Program-made: the position numbers and the translations under genes | DNA from: Yamagishiella unicocca | Lineage: Eukaryota; Chlorophyta; Chlorophyceae; Chlamydomonadales; Volvocaceae | Direction of reading: 5' to 3' | DNA: 64,000 bases | Assembly: GCA_003116995.1 (NCBI GenBank) | Contig: BDSL01000005.1 | Location: 1,054,001 to 1,118,000, forward strand | Part shown: positions 44,901-55,723 of the stretch, in pieces | Numbering within the stretch: the first letter of the stretch is position 1 | How the letters are laid out: each line of letters starts with the position of its first letter | Notes under the pieces: generated by a model | Told to the model about the DNA's origin: nothing | The model's input: only the letters and a program-made list of their open reading frames with translations | Database searches by the model: none

Positions 44901-47172
44901 ACCTGGCGGGCAGCAGCAGCAGCAGCGGCGGCGAAGAATGCGATCGGAGGACGAGGGCGACGACTGCGCCCGGGACGGCGCAGATGCGGTGAGCCTCTGC
45001 TGGACCCTAGGCCCTAGACATCTGGCCTGCCGAAGCCACTAAGCACACATGTTCCAACACCGCCTGACATATGCCGTTGTCAGCTGTGGCACTTGCCACT
45101 GCTAGTCGGCACAACAAATCTGACACGTCTTGCTGGAAGCACATGCGTCACACGCGTGTACACATTATTAGCTGTGTGACAGCGAGACCGGTCGACACCG
45201 TCGGCCCTGTTCCTAACGGCTTCTCACGCCAATGCGGTCTCCGATCTGCATTCGGATTTGATGCGTTGAAGCAGGACGGTGAGCAGGTGCGCCAGCGGGA
45301 GGCGCTGCAGGGCGCCGGTCTGTGGGAGGAGTCGTCCTTCCTGGCGCTGAAAAAGGTGCGTGAGACCGGCAAAACGCAGGGCCGGCAGCCGCAGCCCTCA
45401 CCGCGTTTCGTGTGCATGTTCTTGTGCACGGCGTGCGTGCAGGTGGCACGCGCAGGCACTGCTGCATTACCTCAGAAGGGGCCCCACGGTGCTTAGGAGG
45501 CCTTTGTGCATGGCTTGTGTCGTGTTGCCCCTGAGTTGTCTTATCGTCCAATCAACACGCGGGCCGCAAGTTTTTACAATGCGGCCAATACCGTGTGTAT
45601 CCCACACCCATTGGGGCCAATACCGTGGCGCAAGTTTTCACGGCCAATACCGTGGCGCAAGTTTTCACGGCCAATACCGGCGGTCTGCTGACGCGCTTGA
45701 GACCTGAGACTCTGTTCGAACTTGCACTGCTGTGGCCAACCGGCAGGTCGACGCTGACACCCCCGCCCCGGGGGCCAAGCCGCGCCGTGGAAGGCCGCCC
45801 AAGCCCACATCGCCAACGACCGGAGGCGCCTTAGCCGGCATAGTGGCGGCGTCCCAGGGGGCTGCGGGATCGTCCTTTGATGGCAAGGACGGTGACAATG
45901 ACCTCCAAGTTGCGGCTGGAGAGGAAGGGGAGCCGACAGGTGCGGGTCAGGGGTGCAGGGTATGCAGCGCGGCGGCCGCCTGCAGGGGGCCCCAGGATGG
46001 GTGCCGCCACCAGAATCCGGCACCTCGACATGCTGCACCCCTTGGTCGGGTGGTGTCGTGTCAGCACAGCATACGTTGGCTGATGCATCTTGCACCTGCT
46101 AGTTGCCGCGACCGCGGCTGGTTCACATTAGGTGGGATGTGTGGATGCCACGCCCGTCCGTGTCGTTGCTGGCCCTCCTGCCCTGTCTTGCGGCTGCTGT
46201 CATTGCCCCGCAGCAGGCGAGCCCGCGAAGGCTGCGCAGCCGCTCGACTCGGAGCAGGAGAAGGCGCGCATGAAGGCGGTGGTGGAGGCGGAGAGGCGCG
46301 CGTGGTTGCAGGTGGAGCGGCGCCGCTACCAGGCGGAGCTATCCCGGATTGAACAGGAGTACAGCAACAACATCAAGGCCAAGCTGGCCACGGTGGGCGG
46401 GCGGGCGGAGAGGCTATGCAGGGCAGAGCCGGACGGGTTTGAGGAAAGCCGAGTAGGAGATCATTTGGTACACACGTTTGGAGATGCATGCTGGAGAACT
46501 TAGTTAAGGAAACGGGAACCGGAGGCCGAATGTCGACCCCGGGCGGGGCTATGTCTGCTCCTAGGGGGCCTTGGCGGCCCGCTGCAGTGATCCACACGAC
46601 TGGTGCACAGCGGTGCGAATTACTGCTCCTGCGGACGTAGGTTATTCCAAGTGTCTTGAAATCGCGAGCATCCCAAGCTGCCGGCAGGGCTATAATAAGC
46701 GCACAAACTTAAGGTGGTGCGCGTTGGACGCCACCGAATCCCGGGCGCGTTGCAGGCGCGTAAGATGGGCACGAAGATGGTCGAGAAGGAGGCCGCCAAA
46801 TGGTCTGAGGCCATTAAGACGCAGACCGAGGAACTCCGGAATCAGGCACAGGAGGCCCGGCAATCAGCAGCGCGGGCGCAGCAATTGTTGGCCTTCACCA
46901 AGGCGGCAGCGATGGCGCAGCTGGGGGAGTTGAAGCAGCAGCAGTACGCAGCTGCCGCCGCCGCGGAAGCTGCGCGCCAGTCCTTGGAGGAGCAGCTGAA
47001 GCGCACGAGGGACGAGGCGGCCGAGGAGCAGCAGGCCCTGCGCAAAGAGCTGGAGGAGCTGCGGGGGCAGCTGCTGCTGCAGGAGGTGCAGGCTAGGTCG
47101 CCGCCGGTGCCGCCCCCTGGCGCCGCGCGAGCCGCTACTCCCGCCGGTGCCATAGATCCGGGCTACCCCTAG
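32960..47172 (+). CDS. SBNO: Strawberry notch / FORGETTER1-type SF2 helicase with in-frame TAG
   Basis: SBNO proteins (plant FORGETTER1) are nuclear SF2 helicase-like co-regulators of chromatin and transcription. Thirty exons: 32960-33473, 34105-34209, 34493-34563, 35094-35238, 35586-35696, 35846-36006, 36291-36465, 36540-36610, 36993-37100, 37278-37349, 37662-37737, 38005-38195, 38510-38641, 38900-38989, 39387-39461, 39660-39859, 40208-40385, 40623-40772, 41266-41364, 42304-42396, 42841-42945, 43156-43233, 43580-43696, 43992-44083, 44313-44405, 44592-44988, 45275-45355, 45747-45939, 46214-46392, 46756-47172; about 1522 codons, all phases fit. Walker A GVGKGR near 209-214 (preceded by Pro where the family has Ala), [11 protein letters not shown] near 338-348, [49 protein letters not shown] near 701-711. 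An AT-hook-like RRGRPPKP near 1273 and Gln/Glu/Ala coiled coils follow. Codon 525 (37701-37703) reads TAG. Start codon 32960 or 32972; the N-terminus and exons 27-29 are less certain. Confidence 0.88.
36611..36779 (+). repeat. 24-bp tandem array, each unit carrying a GAG-GTGGGG donor copy
   Basis: Seven units starting at 36611, 36635 (28-nt variant with gtggat), 36663, 36687, 36711, 36735 and 36759. The unit starts gtggggctggg and ends gctgcgag, so every unit re-creates the exon-end/donor sequence GAG|GTGGGG of exon 8 (exon end 36610). Confidence 0.92.
38642..38737 (+). repeat. 17-bp tandem array of GTGAGT 5' splice sites
   Basis: The unit gtgagttgaggcgccgg starts at 38642, 38659, 38676, 38693 and 38710, with a sixth partial copy at 38727. 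The first unit is the donor of exon 13 (exon end 38641). Each copy carries a full-strength GTGAGT. Confidence 0.95.
39293..39386 (+). repeat. CTCCCCGCCCCTCC tandem array abutting a 3' splice site
   Basis: Pure pyrimidine/G array running directly into the acceptor of exon 15 (gcccag, exon from 39387). It extends the polypyrimidine tract by tandem duplication. Confidence 0.85.
41375..41985 (+). repeat. (GTGGGT)n hexanucleotide satellite, about 100 units
   Basis: About 600 bp of almost perfect 6-bp repeat beginning roughly 10 nt after the donor (gtgggt) of exon 19, with sparse T-to-C variants (gggcgtggg) near 41600 and clustered at 41870-41960. It is in the intron between exons 41266-41364 and 42304-42396 and is G-rich on the transcribed RNA. 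It yields long VGVGVG and HTHTHT pseudo-ORFs. Confidence 0.97.
42523..42652. repeat. Imperfect CGGCGATCGATAC repeat cluster in an SBNO intron
   Basis: Repeated cggcgatcgatac, gatacttcccg and cgataccgatacc strings in the intron before the exon at 42841, with palindromic GATCGATC cores. Confidence 0.75.
44176..44283 (+). repeat. Three tandem 37-bp units with acceptor-like CACAG in an SBNO intron
   Basis: Units at 44176, 44213 and 44250 (acctccctgcacaggccaaa...). The last two carry CACAG|GCC, an acceptor-like sequence similar to the true acceptor (GCAG|GGCC, exon from 44313) about 30 bp downstream; the first has CACAAG instead. Confidence 0.85.
45563..45680 (+). repeat. 27-bp tandem repeat in an SBNO intron
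   Basis: The unit starting ggccaataccgtggcgcaag occurs at 45615 and 45642, with partial copies at 45582 and 45669, in the intron between exons 45275-45355 and 45747-45939. Confidence 0.85.
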
Positions 47173-49042
47173 CGGTAGGGCTGCTGCCCCTGGCGCAGAG
47201 GCTCATGCCGTGCCGGCACCAATCCCGGCCATCGCGGTGGCAGTGGGCAGCAGCGGAGGATGAGTGACGTCATCTTACGACAAGGGCCTGCTGAGGGATC
47301 GGGTTGCGGCTCTGCTTCAGGACCTGGTGGACGATTACAAGGCGATGCGGCGGCAGGGCACGGAGGCAGCTCTCGTCAGCACCGTAGGAGTGGCATGTGA
47401 GCCACCCATGTACATGCCCCTGTGGGCGGAGTTGAGGTGAGGGCGTTCCAGATGCATTGGATTCGGGCTCGGGGGGTAGGGGGCTCCGTCGGCAGACCTT
47501 GAGCAGCGGAATGGGGCAGAGTGGAGTTCTGCGTCGTTGTCTACCTTGCTCGAAAACATAAACAGCAGCTTCTAAACTTAGGTGCCATGTAAGTGTTCGC
47601 GGTTTGCATGTTTATGGGGAGGTCCGCGATACCACCTTCCCAAAGGAATAAATTCAGATACGGTATGCAAGTTTGTAGCATGTGTCGCGTGCATTCTGTA
47701 TCATATGTCGTTCGTCGAGGACGTAATAGCATTTGAGCATGTGGTCCTTGTTACCAAGTGCGACAGCGCCGCCGGTGTCGTTGTGTCGTTTTGTGTTTTG
47801 TGGCGGCCTTCGTAGCCCCTGTTGCTTAACTCACGTGCTAAAGTACAAACCGGTATATGAAACGTTGGTCAAGAAGAAGTCGATGTTCGCAAGTATTGCT
47901 GCCGCAGCATTACCAGACTGCTTGTGTAGGCTTTATGGAACATACGCTCGGGCACCGCTGAAAATAAAGTCGAATGGAAAACCTTGTGACCGGTAGACAG
48001 CCGTACAGCTCACTAAGTATTCGTGTGTCCCCACCGTCTTGTGACCACCTACCGCTCGTAGCGGAGGTAAGGAGCGAGGTCACGGTGTGTGCACGCCATG
48101 TGGGCTGTGGCTTGCTTTCGGGAGTCTTTCCAGGTGTTATAGAGTACGACGCACCAGGGGCAGCGGTTAGAACTGAGGATTTCTTGTTTACAGGTGTGCC
48201 GCCCAGAGCAGGCACCAGGAGGTCCCGCACTTCCGGCAGAACTGGTAGAACACACATCAAACGTAGTAACACACATCATACGTAATAGCACACATCCATT
48301 GTAAGAGCAGAAACTAGTACCGTCCACACCGGACAGAGTCACACGTAGATCGGTAATAAATAAGCAGTTGCAGCATCACTCGGTGCGCAACAAAGCCAGG
48401 TTTTACATTGTCCTCCGTAGCTGCAGCTGACTTGAGTATAATCGCGCTGCACGGCCGCGGTTGATCACTTACGTAATTCATGCGGGTGCTGCTACATACC
48501 GTACATACCATATCTGAAACAAATCCAGCTTCTGTCCTTGAGCCTAGATAAACTCCCGACAGCGGCTCCCGTCTACCCGACAGCATTGATTGGGGAATAC
48601 TTATGAGTGGTAAGATAGATCACTTGCGACGTCAGACGCGCGGCGCACCTTACCGCCGAGGACGCCGATGGCAGATTGCCACAATGCATGTGCTGTCGTT
48701 GCCGAACCACGAGGAGCTAGTTCGCTATGTCGCACCCTTCTATCGGCGCTGTGCAGCTAGCCGCAGCGTCACACATTGCCCCACCTCGGCCGAGGGGCTG
48801 TTACCGCAATGTGTGTACGGCACGCTAGGAAAACGGCTCAAGGGGATCTGCCGTAGCATACCGCATATTGTCTCTCGCTGCACTGGCGGCCGACGGCGCC
48901 ACCTGTATACGCAAGGGGTGTGCGTGCGTGATGGGCAACGTTACTTTCCGGGGCGATAGGCTGAGTTCGGTTAGCGCTAGCAAGGACTTGCAGCGCAGGG
49001 GGTCCGAAATGCAAGCCAGCTTATGCGTTACAGTTACGGTTT
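47173..49042. other. Intergenic, with a possible residual coding block at 47260-47437
   Basis: After the SBNO stop (47170-47172) another frame reads SSYDKGLLRDRVAALLQDLV and then ALVSTVGVACEPPMYMPLW up to a TGA near 47437. It looks protein-like but is separated by stops. The remainder (47450-49040) is AT-richer with no supported gene. Short acacatcaaacgtagtaa-type repeats lie at 48248-48300. Confidence 0.4.
47588..47592 (+). terminator. Candidate TGTAA poly(A) signal for SBNO
   Basis: First TGTAA noticed downstream, about 415 nt after the stop codon. Positional inference only. Confidence 0.4.
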
Positions 49043-51761
49043 CTACCTTCTGGTCTGGAACCTACTGTAATAGCTACTACTACAGGCGCTAGTAAGCGTA
49101 CAGGTACATAGCATGTTATAAGTAATGAGTATTGCGTGGCGTCGCGAGTGAAGGGGACCTGCGAGCACCAACAGTCCGCTCACCGGTTCCCAGCGGATCG
49201 ACGAACGCGCAGAGGTTGCCCTGCTGGCCGGCGACCCAGCAGCCTTGGCCGTTCTGAACGCACAGCTGGTCCGTGGCCCCTGTCATGTCGTAGCAGGTGA
49301 AGTGGGAATCAAGGCGAGGGGCAACAACACAAGGCGTAAGAAGAGCAGAGAGGGGATCTTGGGGCGTCGTGCACCAGGGCACACGGCCGTAAGGAAAATT
49401 ATTGCATGGTTTTAATTTCAAAGGTACAGTGGAAGATCTTAGCTTTGTCCGCGTCGTTTAGGCCATCCACTTTGGACGAGGTAGGTAGGAGTCTTCCTTA
49501 GCGGCACACCGCAGAAGGCGACAGGCTCGCACTGCTCAGTGCCATGTTAAGTCTACTTACATCCCCGGGCTCAAAATGTGGAGGCAATCATGCATGTACT
49601 GTCCTAATAATAGCGTTGAAGTTGGCTGTGTTATCCGTGTCTACTGCCACAGCAGCCCGCAGACAGCCGCGAATGAAACGGCCCGCAGGCTCCCACTCAC
49701 CCATCAGTATCCTATTCGTGTAAGGAATCAGGGCGTATCCCTTCGTGAAGCAAAAGATGTACGCCTCGAGATAGGTGTACTTGGCGGTGGAGACAAGATA
49801 AGTATTGCCGCCGGAGATATACGATTGGTAGTCCTTGGCTGCAGTTGCGTAAGCCGGACGGGCGGCGGCATTACGCGAAGGGGAAAGCAGCACCTTTGCC
49901 ATGATAAAGTATAAATTTTAGGATCTGCAAGCCCTGGCGAGCCAGCAGCCCTAGACAAGAGTGGGGGCGTACCGAGACCTCACCGTACGAATAGCCACCT
50001 CAAGCAGCCAGCACGCGCCCCAAAAGGCTGAGGAAGGCAGAACACCCCGCCTCGCCCAAGGAGGCAAGGTCCCGACACGAACAACCCAGGCACCCCAAGG
50101 TCCACCGCAGGAAAAACGGCCATTCCGTGGTCGAAACGTAATGCTGCACTCTTATTTCCTATGGCACCGGAGATCTTGGCTATTCATGGCCGAACCTCGC
50201 ACGATCCATAGGTTATTCAGGGAAGCGGCAAACAACACTCACCGGGGGGCGCAGGGGAAGGACGAGGAGGGCGTGGCCGGGGCGGCTGGGGCCTCTTCTG
50301 CGATCGCGGATGCATCGGAGGAAGCATGGCATGATGGAACTGGATAATGTTACTGCATATGTGCGTATTGCTGCTACCTAGGTCTTCAATGCACCCACGA
50401 GGGACTGATCCGGGTCTGGACCGCGGCCTTGTCATGGATACCAGTGCCATGTTGTGCTTAAGCCGGCCTTCCTTATCTACTCTCACCGCCTGGTCGCCAG
50501 CAAAGCTTTACGGCAGGCATGTGGAGATGGGGGACAATGCCATCACGTGCACCCACCCGCGGAGAGGGAGGAGGAGGGCTCCGATTCTTGGGCGGCGAAG
50601 GCCTGTCATCCCTCTTTGGAGGAGGCGGCGAAGGCCTGTCGATCTTTCGGGGAGATGGCGGCAACGGCCTGTCGATCTTTCGGGGAGATGGCGGCGAAGG
50701 CCTGTCCCTGGGCGGCGATGGCGGCGGCTTGCGCCTCGGCGGTGCCGGCGATGGCGGCGATGGCGGCGGCTTGCGCCTTGGCGGTGCCGGCGATGGCGGC
50801 GATGGCGGCGGCTTGCGCCTTGGCGGTGCCGGCGATGGCGGCGATGGCGGCGGCTTGCGCCTTGGCGGTGCCGGCGATGGCGGCGATGGCGGCGGCTTGC
50901 GCCTTGGCGGTGCCGGCGGTGCCGGCGGTGCCGGCGGTGCCGGCGATGGCGGCGGCTTGCGCCTTGGCGGTGCCGGCGGTGCCGGCGGCGAAGGCGGTGG
51001 TTTCCTCACGGTCTCCGTGGGTGGAATCGGCACCACGGGAGGGACGACGACCAAGGGCGGGATGACCACCTAGGCACACATGGCAGGGGCAAATGTGACA
51101 ATAGTTAATATTTCGGAGCCTTACTCGGCAATAAGTGGATAGGAGGCTCCTTGGAGCACTTCTCAGCGAACCATGCCAGCTAGCCCAGCTTAGGCGGAAA
51201 GGCCATGTGCGCGAGCATCCATTCACACGGGACTTTATCAACATTTCATCATGCATGGCACAGTCATCCATAAAACATCAATGCTATTCCAAGATCGCTC
51301 CAAGGCATCAGAGCGGCTGGCTCCCCAATAGCGACACCGGGTATGTTGTTCACAGCGCATGGCAGCCACTCGCTGACGGGCTGAGGGACGCAAGGGTAGC
51401 CCTCCCCACCGCCTTCTTACCTTGCCCTTCTTCCTGCCCAGCAAGGCGGCGAGTAGCTGCTTGTCAATTACGTGGGGATTGCGTAGGTCGCCCTCTTTGA
51501 ACGGCGCGAGCTTGACATCCTGGGCACGGGCACCTGCATAGGCAACCCAGGGTGCACCCAACACCCAGTCACGGCAGCGCCCCGCGGTGCTGCCCCGCAT
51601 ACATACTGCTAGCACATATTCCACGGCAGCGCCTTGCGCACTGTCGTTGCTACGCGTGTGCGGGACTCACCAACTGGACCATAGCACAGGACCGCAGCTG
51701 CCGCCAACAGCAGCAGCAGCGCGGTGCGACTGCCCGACCCCTTTGCGCTGTAGAGCGCCAT
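49043..51761 (-). CDS. Secreted Pro-rich protein with C-type-lectin-like domain, copy 1 (3' end degenerate?)
   Basis: Probable extracellular matrix or cell-wall protein. Exons: 51761-51671, 51533-51421, 51069-50557, 50297-50243, 49838-49701, 49279-49184, 49158-49043, about 373 residues; phases agree. A signal peptide (MALYSAKG then TALLLLLAAAAVLCYG) is followed by a short globular exon (GARAQDVKLAPF) and a 171-codon Pro-rich hinge made of 13-residue PPSPAPPRRKPP-type repeats. A lectin-like module comes next: YLVSTAKYTYLEAYIFCF...GYALIPYTNRILM, then TDQLCVQNGQGCWVAGQQ and GNLCAFVDP. Compared with copy 2, the last exon has an extra C (gtcccc), shifting the frame after FVDPLGT and losing the final Cys-rich ending; only a frameshifted remnant (PFTRDATQYS) is visible. 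Divergent partner of copy 2 with identical lengths for exons 1 (91 nt) and 5 (138 nt). Confidence 0.75.
50650..51010 (-). repeat. 39-bp coding repeats of the Pro-rich hinge
   Basis: Tandem 39-bp units, each encoding 13 residues of the PPSPAPPRRKPPPS type, inside the hinge exon 51069-50557. Unit number varies locally (extra PAPPAP insertions near 50915-50945), which suggests length instability by unequal exchange. Confidence 0.85.
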
Positions 51762-53702
51762 GCTGGCTGGGTGGCCGTTCGCCTTGCAACCAAAACGCGC
51801 CGGGACACCTTGCACAAATATAATAGAAACAGGAGCCGAGAGAGGCCGCTGAGGCCGGTGGGAAGTGCCGTGTGACCGGATCGTTATGCTGGTTGCGATT
51901 ATGTCGATTCACGCATGATTATATATACGGGTGCCACTGGCTCGCCGAGCAGCTGAAATGCGACTGCAGTACTGTACTTTGGAGGTCAGCCACGGGAGGA
52001 GCTGAGCATGAAAGTGATTGCGTGGGGGATGTCCGCCCGCGAGCTGGCCGAACCGTCGCCATAGGACCGGCCGACAGTTTTTCGTACGATGCAGGTAGCC
52101 CACCCATCGACCGAGCCTGCCCTGGTGCGCCGATACTGTGGGTAGGCTTGGGAAGGGACATATCCTTGATGCCTTCTCGCCTGTATATGTTGATTGCTTC
52201 CATTCCGGCACAGCGTCTCCTTGTGGTCTTCAGCTTCCATTCGACAACGGTCGGGAGATTTCGGGGCGAGGCGGGAGCGCTTGCGGGGCCTATTATAGCT
52301 CACTTACACATATAATTAGCGGGTCACTGTTTTTATCGATACGCTCCCGGCGAGATACATGACAAGCACCGGCCGATCGGGTCTCCTCGTGACTCCTCGG
52401 TGGGTCCCTCAGCCGGAAAGGACAGCGCGACTGCTCCTTGAGATGAATACAAATGCGACGATGGATTGTGAAATAAGCGCGGCGTTTAACGCGTCAAGTA
52501 GGCACGGCAGGACCGGATGGCCTGCGTCAGGACCCTGCGCTAGACCCTGCTAGACGGGGTGGCCTGGCGGGCCCTCGGGAAATCTTTGGCGGGCCCTCGG
52601 GAAATCGTTACGTGGACATACATGCGATCACGGAGACCAGTTTTTGCATTTTGGGTGTTGCTGTGCTGCGTTCATCACGGCGCGCTGATCGGCAAGGTGT
52701 CAGTGGCGGCGGCAGGAGTACAGGGCAAGTCCCGCGCGAGCGCGACGGCCGACATTATCTGAAAAGCCACTACGCGCGTCTGTCAGCCGCATCAAGAAGC
52801 AATTTCCCATTATCAGAATATTTATAATCTGCCTGACAATGAGCAACGGCTGTCTGGGAGAGCGGACGGGAAGTGTGGATCAGTCGGAGTCCGAAATCAC
52901 TGTCCGCATCGTACTGACGTCCGTCACCAGGCTTTGCTACATATATGATTGTGTGATTGTGTTGAATTGAATATGCGATGGTAGTTTATGAACATGTGGA
53001 AATAGCGGCATGCACAAACTCAATAACAGACGTCGACAGACGCATATGGACGGGTATGCTGGTCGGCAACCGATTTCGCAATGCATCACTGCAGAGCGCG
53101 GCTCCACATTACGATACACCTCCGCGATTATGTTGTCTGCTTTCAACCCGAGCGAATCGACGCATTTTACCGCGAAATCGGCTTTGCCCGCTAGTCTGGC
53201 TGAAGCCGCCCATGCAGCAATAACTGGAATAATAGCCAGAGCTGATGTTAGCAACATTGCGTCGGAACCGCTCCCAACGGTAGTCTCGGTCGGTCCCGTG
53301 GACCTCGCTGCTCGCTACTTGTGCGTGACATGTTTAATCTGATGGGCGGGATCCATCCTATGCAGCTGGACCCGGCTGGACTCAAGATCCAAACTGCCCT
53401 TCTGCATGGACGCGGTCCTGATGCTATTCATGCTTTGTGTATTGGGAAAGAGTCGTCCTGGGGAATAGTAATAATTTACCAAACATCCCAATAAGGGTAA
53501 CTGCCCTCCACGCGACTTCCAAGCAACCTAACTGCCGCCGCGACAGCCAGTCACCTACCCCTGGGTGAGTCTGCCGGTTATGTCCCTCGCAGCGAGGCCT
53601 GTGAGTATGTGCGAGGGCCGCGGCTAATCCTCGCCCATACACCGACTCTTTGGAAACAGCGTTGCGAGGCCTCGACACAGAACTCAGCCGGCGGACGGGG
53701 CC
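51762..53702. other. Divergent intergenic region between the two lectin-like genes
   Basis: 1.9 kb with no supported gene. A 106-codon minus-strand ORF at 52937-53257 starts with a hydrophobic segment (MLLTSALAIIPVIAAWAAS) but has no other support. Probably holds both promoters. Confidence 0.4.
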
Positions 53703-55723
53703 ATGCCGCCCTCTGTCGGCACCTCATCGCCCGGGGCAGCTGCCGCGCTCCTGCTGCTCATGTCAGCAGTGATCTTCTGCTGCGGCCCTACGGGTAAGAG
53801 CGACTCCTAGCGACTTTCAGCTGAGCAGTCGCTTTGCTTGGCAGTATACAACTGCTCAACTTTCAGCATTGGGGGCCTCCAGAGCTAGCTATTGATCCTA
53901 CCGACACCGATCCAGCTAACGGTACCTGGTGCTGCCGCACCTGCATTCGCGACCACCTGCCCAACCGCCTCCGTCCGCACCGCGCTGTGGCTCTGCTGCC
54001 GGCCATGCTGTGCGTACGCCACGCATCCATCAGCCATCACAGCTATCGTGCGTTGCCTCACGTGCCCACCTTGTCCGCAGGTGCCAGTGCCCAGGTGAAC
54101 ATCTTGAGCTCACAAGGTCTGACGAAGGTCGAGAAGAACAAGATTCCGGTGATCGTCATCGCCACCCCGCTGGTCCCACAGTCCCCGCCGCCCTCAGCCC
54201 CGCCATCGCCCAGCCGGCCCAGGCCCCGGGTGCGCATGTACTGGAGGCCGCCTACTTAGGACCGTAGATAGCCGTGGGTTTGCGAGGAAAGCCCGTGTAC
54301 TAGGAAGCCAATCAGGGGGAATCCGTAGTGGACTGATCAGGAAACCTACTGGCCTGATGACCGCCCGAAGGAGTAGATGAAGAGCCCGCCGCCGCCGCGC
54401 CCTCCCATCCGCCGTCCACCAGCGACTGCCCCGACTGGTTCGCGGTCAGGACCCCATTGTAATGCGTGCGATCTATCTGCCCAGTTGGCCATCATGCTGT
54501 GCATAGTGAATGACCGACTTAATTTGGACAAAGCTAGGATAGTATGGTGGCATGTGCTGTCGGTGCGCAGGACTGGGGAGCGAGGGCGCGTTAGTATACC
54601 GCTCAGCCGCGCCTGGGGTGCGTGTGATGATCGGATATATTTGCAAATGCAACCAGCCAACGACCAACCCTACCTTACCACGATTCGTTTGCTGTGCATC
54701 CCGTTTGCCGCCGGCGATACACGTTTGTTGTCGCGTGAAGAAGAAGCGGCGGCCGCCTCCTCCTTCTCCGACTCCACCACCGCCGTCTCCTCCGGGTACG
54801 TGATGGACGTTGAAGGGTGTACGGTAGTCCGTCCCCCCAGCAATCCGTAGATGTGTATCCGTATGCTTGCTGTCTCGCATTCCGTCATTTGTGGTCCCAA
54901 GGTTAGAGGGTCCGCAAGGAAACCCATGGACCGGGCAAGGGAGGAAAAGACATACCAGTCGGGGAAAGTTAGGGGTATTGATTGCCGCAATGAAGCCAGC
55001 AAGCCCCGCCCAGTCTTTCATGTGTCATCGCGCACACCCCTTATGCGCCAAGCATGACTCGTGATTTACCTGTACATGCAGAGAAGGAGTTCCAGGCCTA
55101 CAAATATAAGAAGAAGGTTTACCTGGCCTCTACCAAGAAATACACGTACTCTGATGCGTACGACTTCTGCGTCTCCAAGGGCTTCAGCCTGGTTCCGTAC
55201 AACGACAAGAAGCTCATGGGTGCGTGTGTGCATTTGGTGCTACGTCTGGCGGCGTTAGTGGGCTCTGCAAATGAACAACTCTACAACACACTGAACGCTG
55301 CCTTCCAGCCGCTGCGAGCGGCGGGCCTGTAGTGGATTTTTTATATGAGCGACGAGCGACGCGAGTTAGGATTCCTAGTCAAGTAAACGATATCTTCATG
55401 CATTTTCCCACTCCATATATTTAAGGGCCTACCCCACACATACCGGTAGTCAACACCACCTCTCGGTGTTATATTTTCCTTTTTTATTACCCTATATCAT
55501 ACAAGCATCCACGCACCGCCGCACGCCCTCTGTCTCGCTGCCAAATTGCACCCTTGCAGAGCCGACCGACCAGCTGTGCTACTCGAACGGCAAGGGCTGT
55601 TGGGTCGCCGGCCGCCAGGGCAACTACTGCGCCTACGTCGACCCCAACGGCAACGGCGGTCCGTTTGCCCGCAACTGCGAGGAGCAGCAGTACGCTGTGT
55701 GCTACGGCAAGTATCCCCGATGA
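53703..55723 (+). CDS. Secreted Pro-rich protein with C-type-lectin-like domain, copy 2
   Basis: Probable extracellular matrix or wall protein. Firm exons: 53703-53793 (signal peptide, AAAALLLLMSAVIFCCG), 54081-54229 (GASAQVNILSSQGLTKVEKN ending in PPPSAPPSPSRPRPR), 55082-55219 and 55560-55723. Two further Pro-rich hinge exons are likely at about 54377-54444 (SPPPPRPPIRRPP) and 54741-54795 (RRPPPPSPTPPPPSPPG), but their phases do not close cleanly, so the hinge model is tentative. The lectin-like domain reads KVYLASTKKYTYSDAYDFC, GFSLVPYNDKKLM, then TDQLCYSNGKGCWVAGRQ, GNYCAYVDPNGNGG and NCEEQQYAVCYGKYPR, with conserved Cys, Trp and the terminal C-x7-C pair. C-type-lectin-like folds bind carbohydrate or protein ligands; binding here is unknown. 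Exon 1 and the first lectin exon are exactly as long as in copy 1. Confidence 0.78.

Noticed and set aside
47582..48959. Short ORFs (77-118 codons) as genes
   Set aside because: No start context, motif or splice-compatible partner; AT-rich intergenic DNA.
50347..51271. Plus- and minus-strand ORFs rich in WRRLAPWRC, GGDGGGLRL or AIAGTAKAQA repeats
   Set aside because: Shadow frames of the Pro-rich hinge exon; the minus frame giving PPSPAPPRRK is in phase with signal-peptide and lectin exons.
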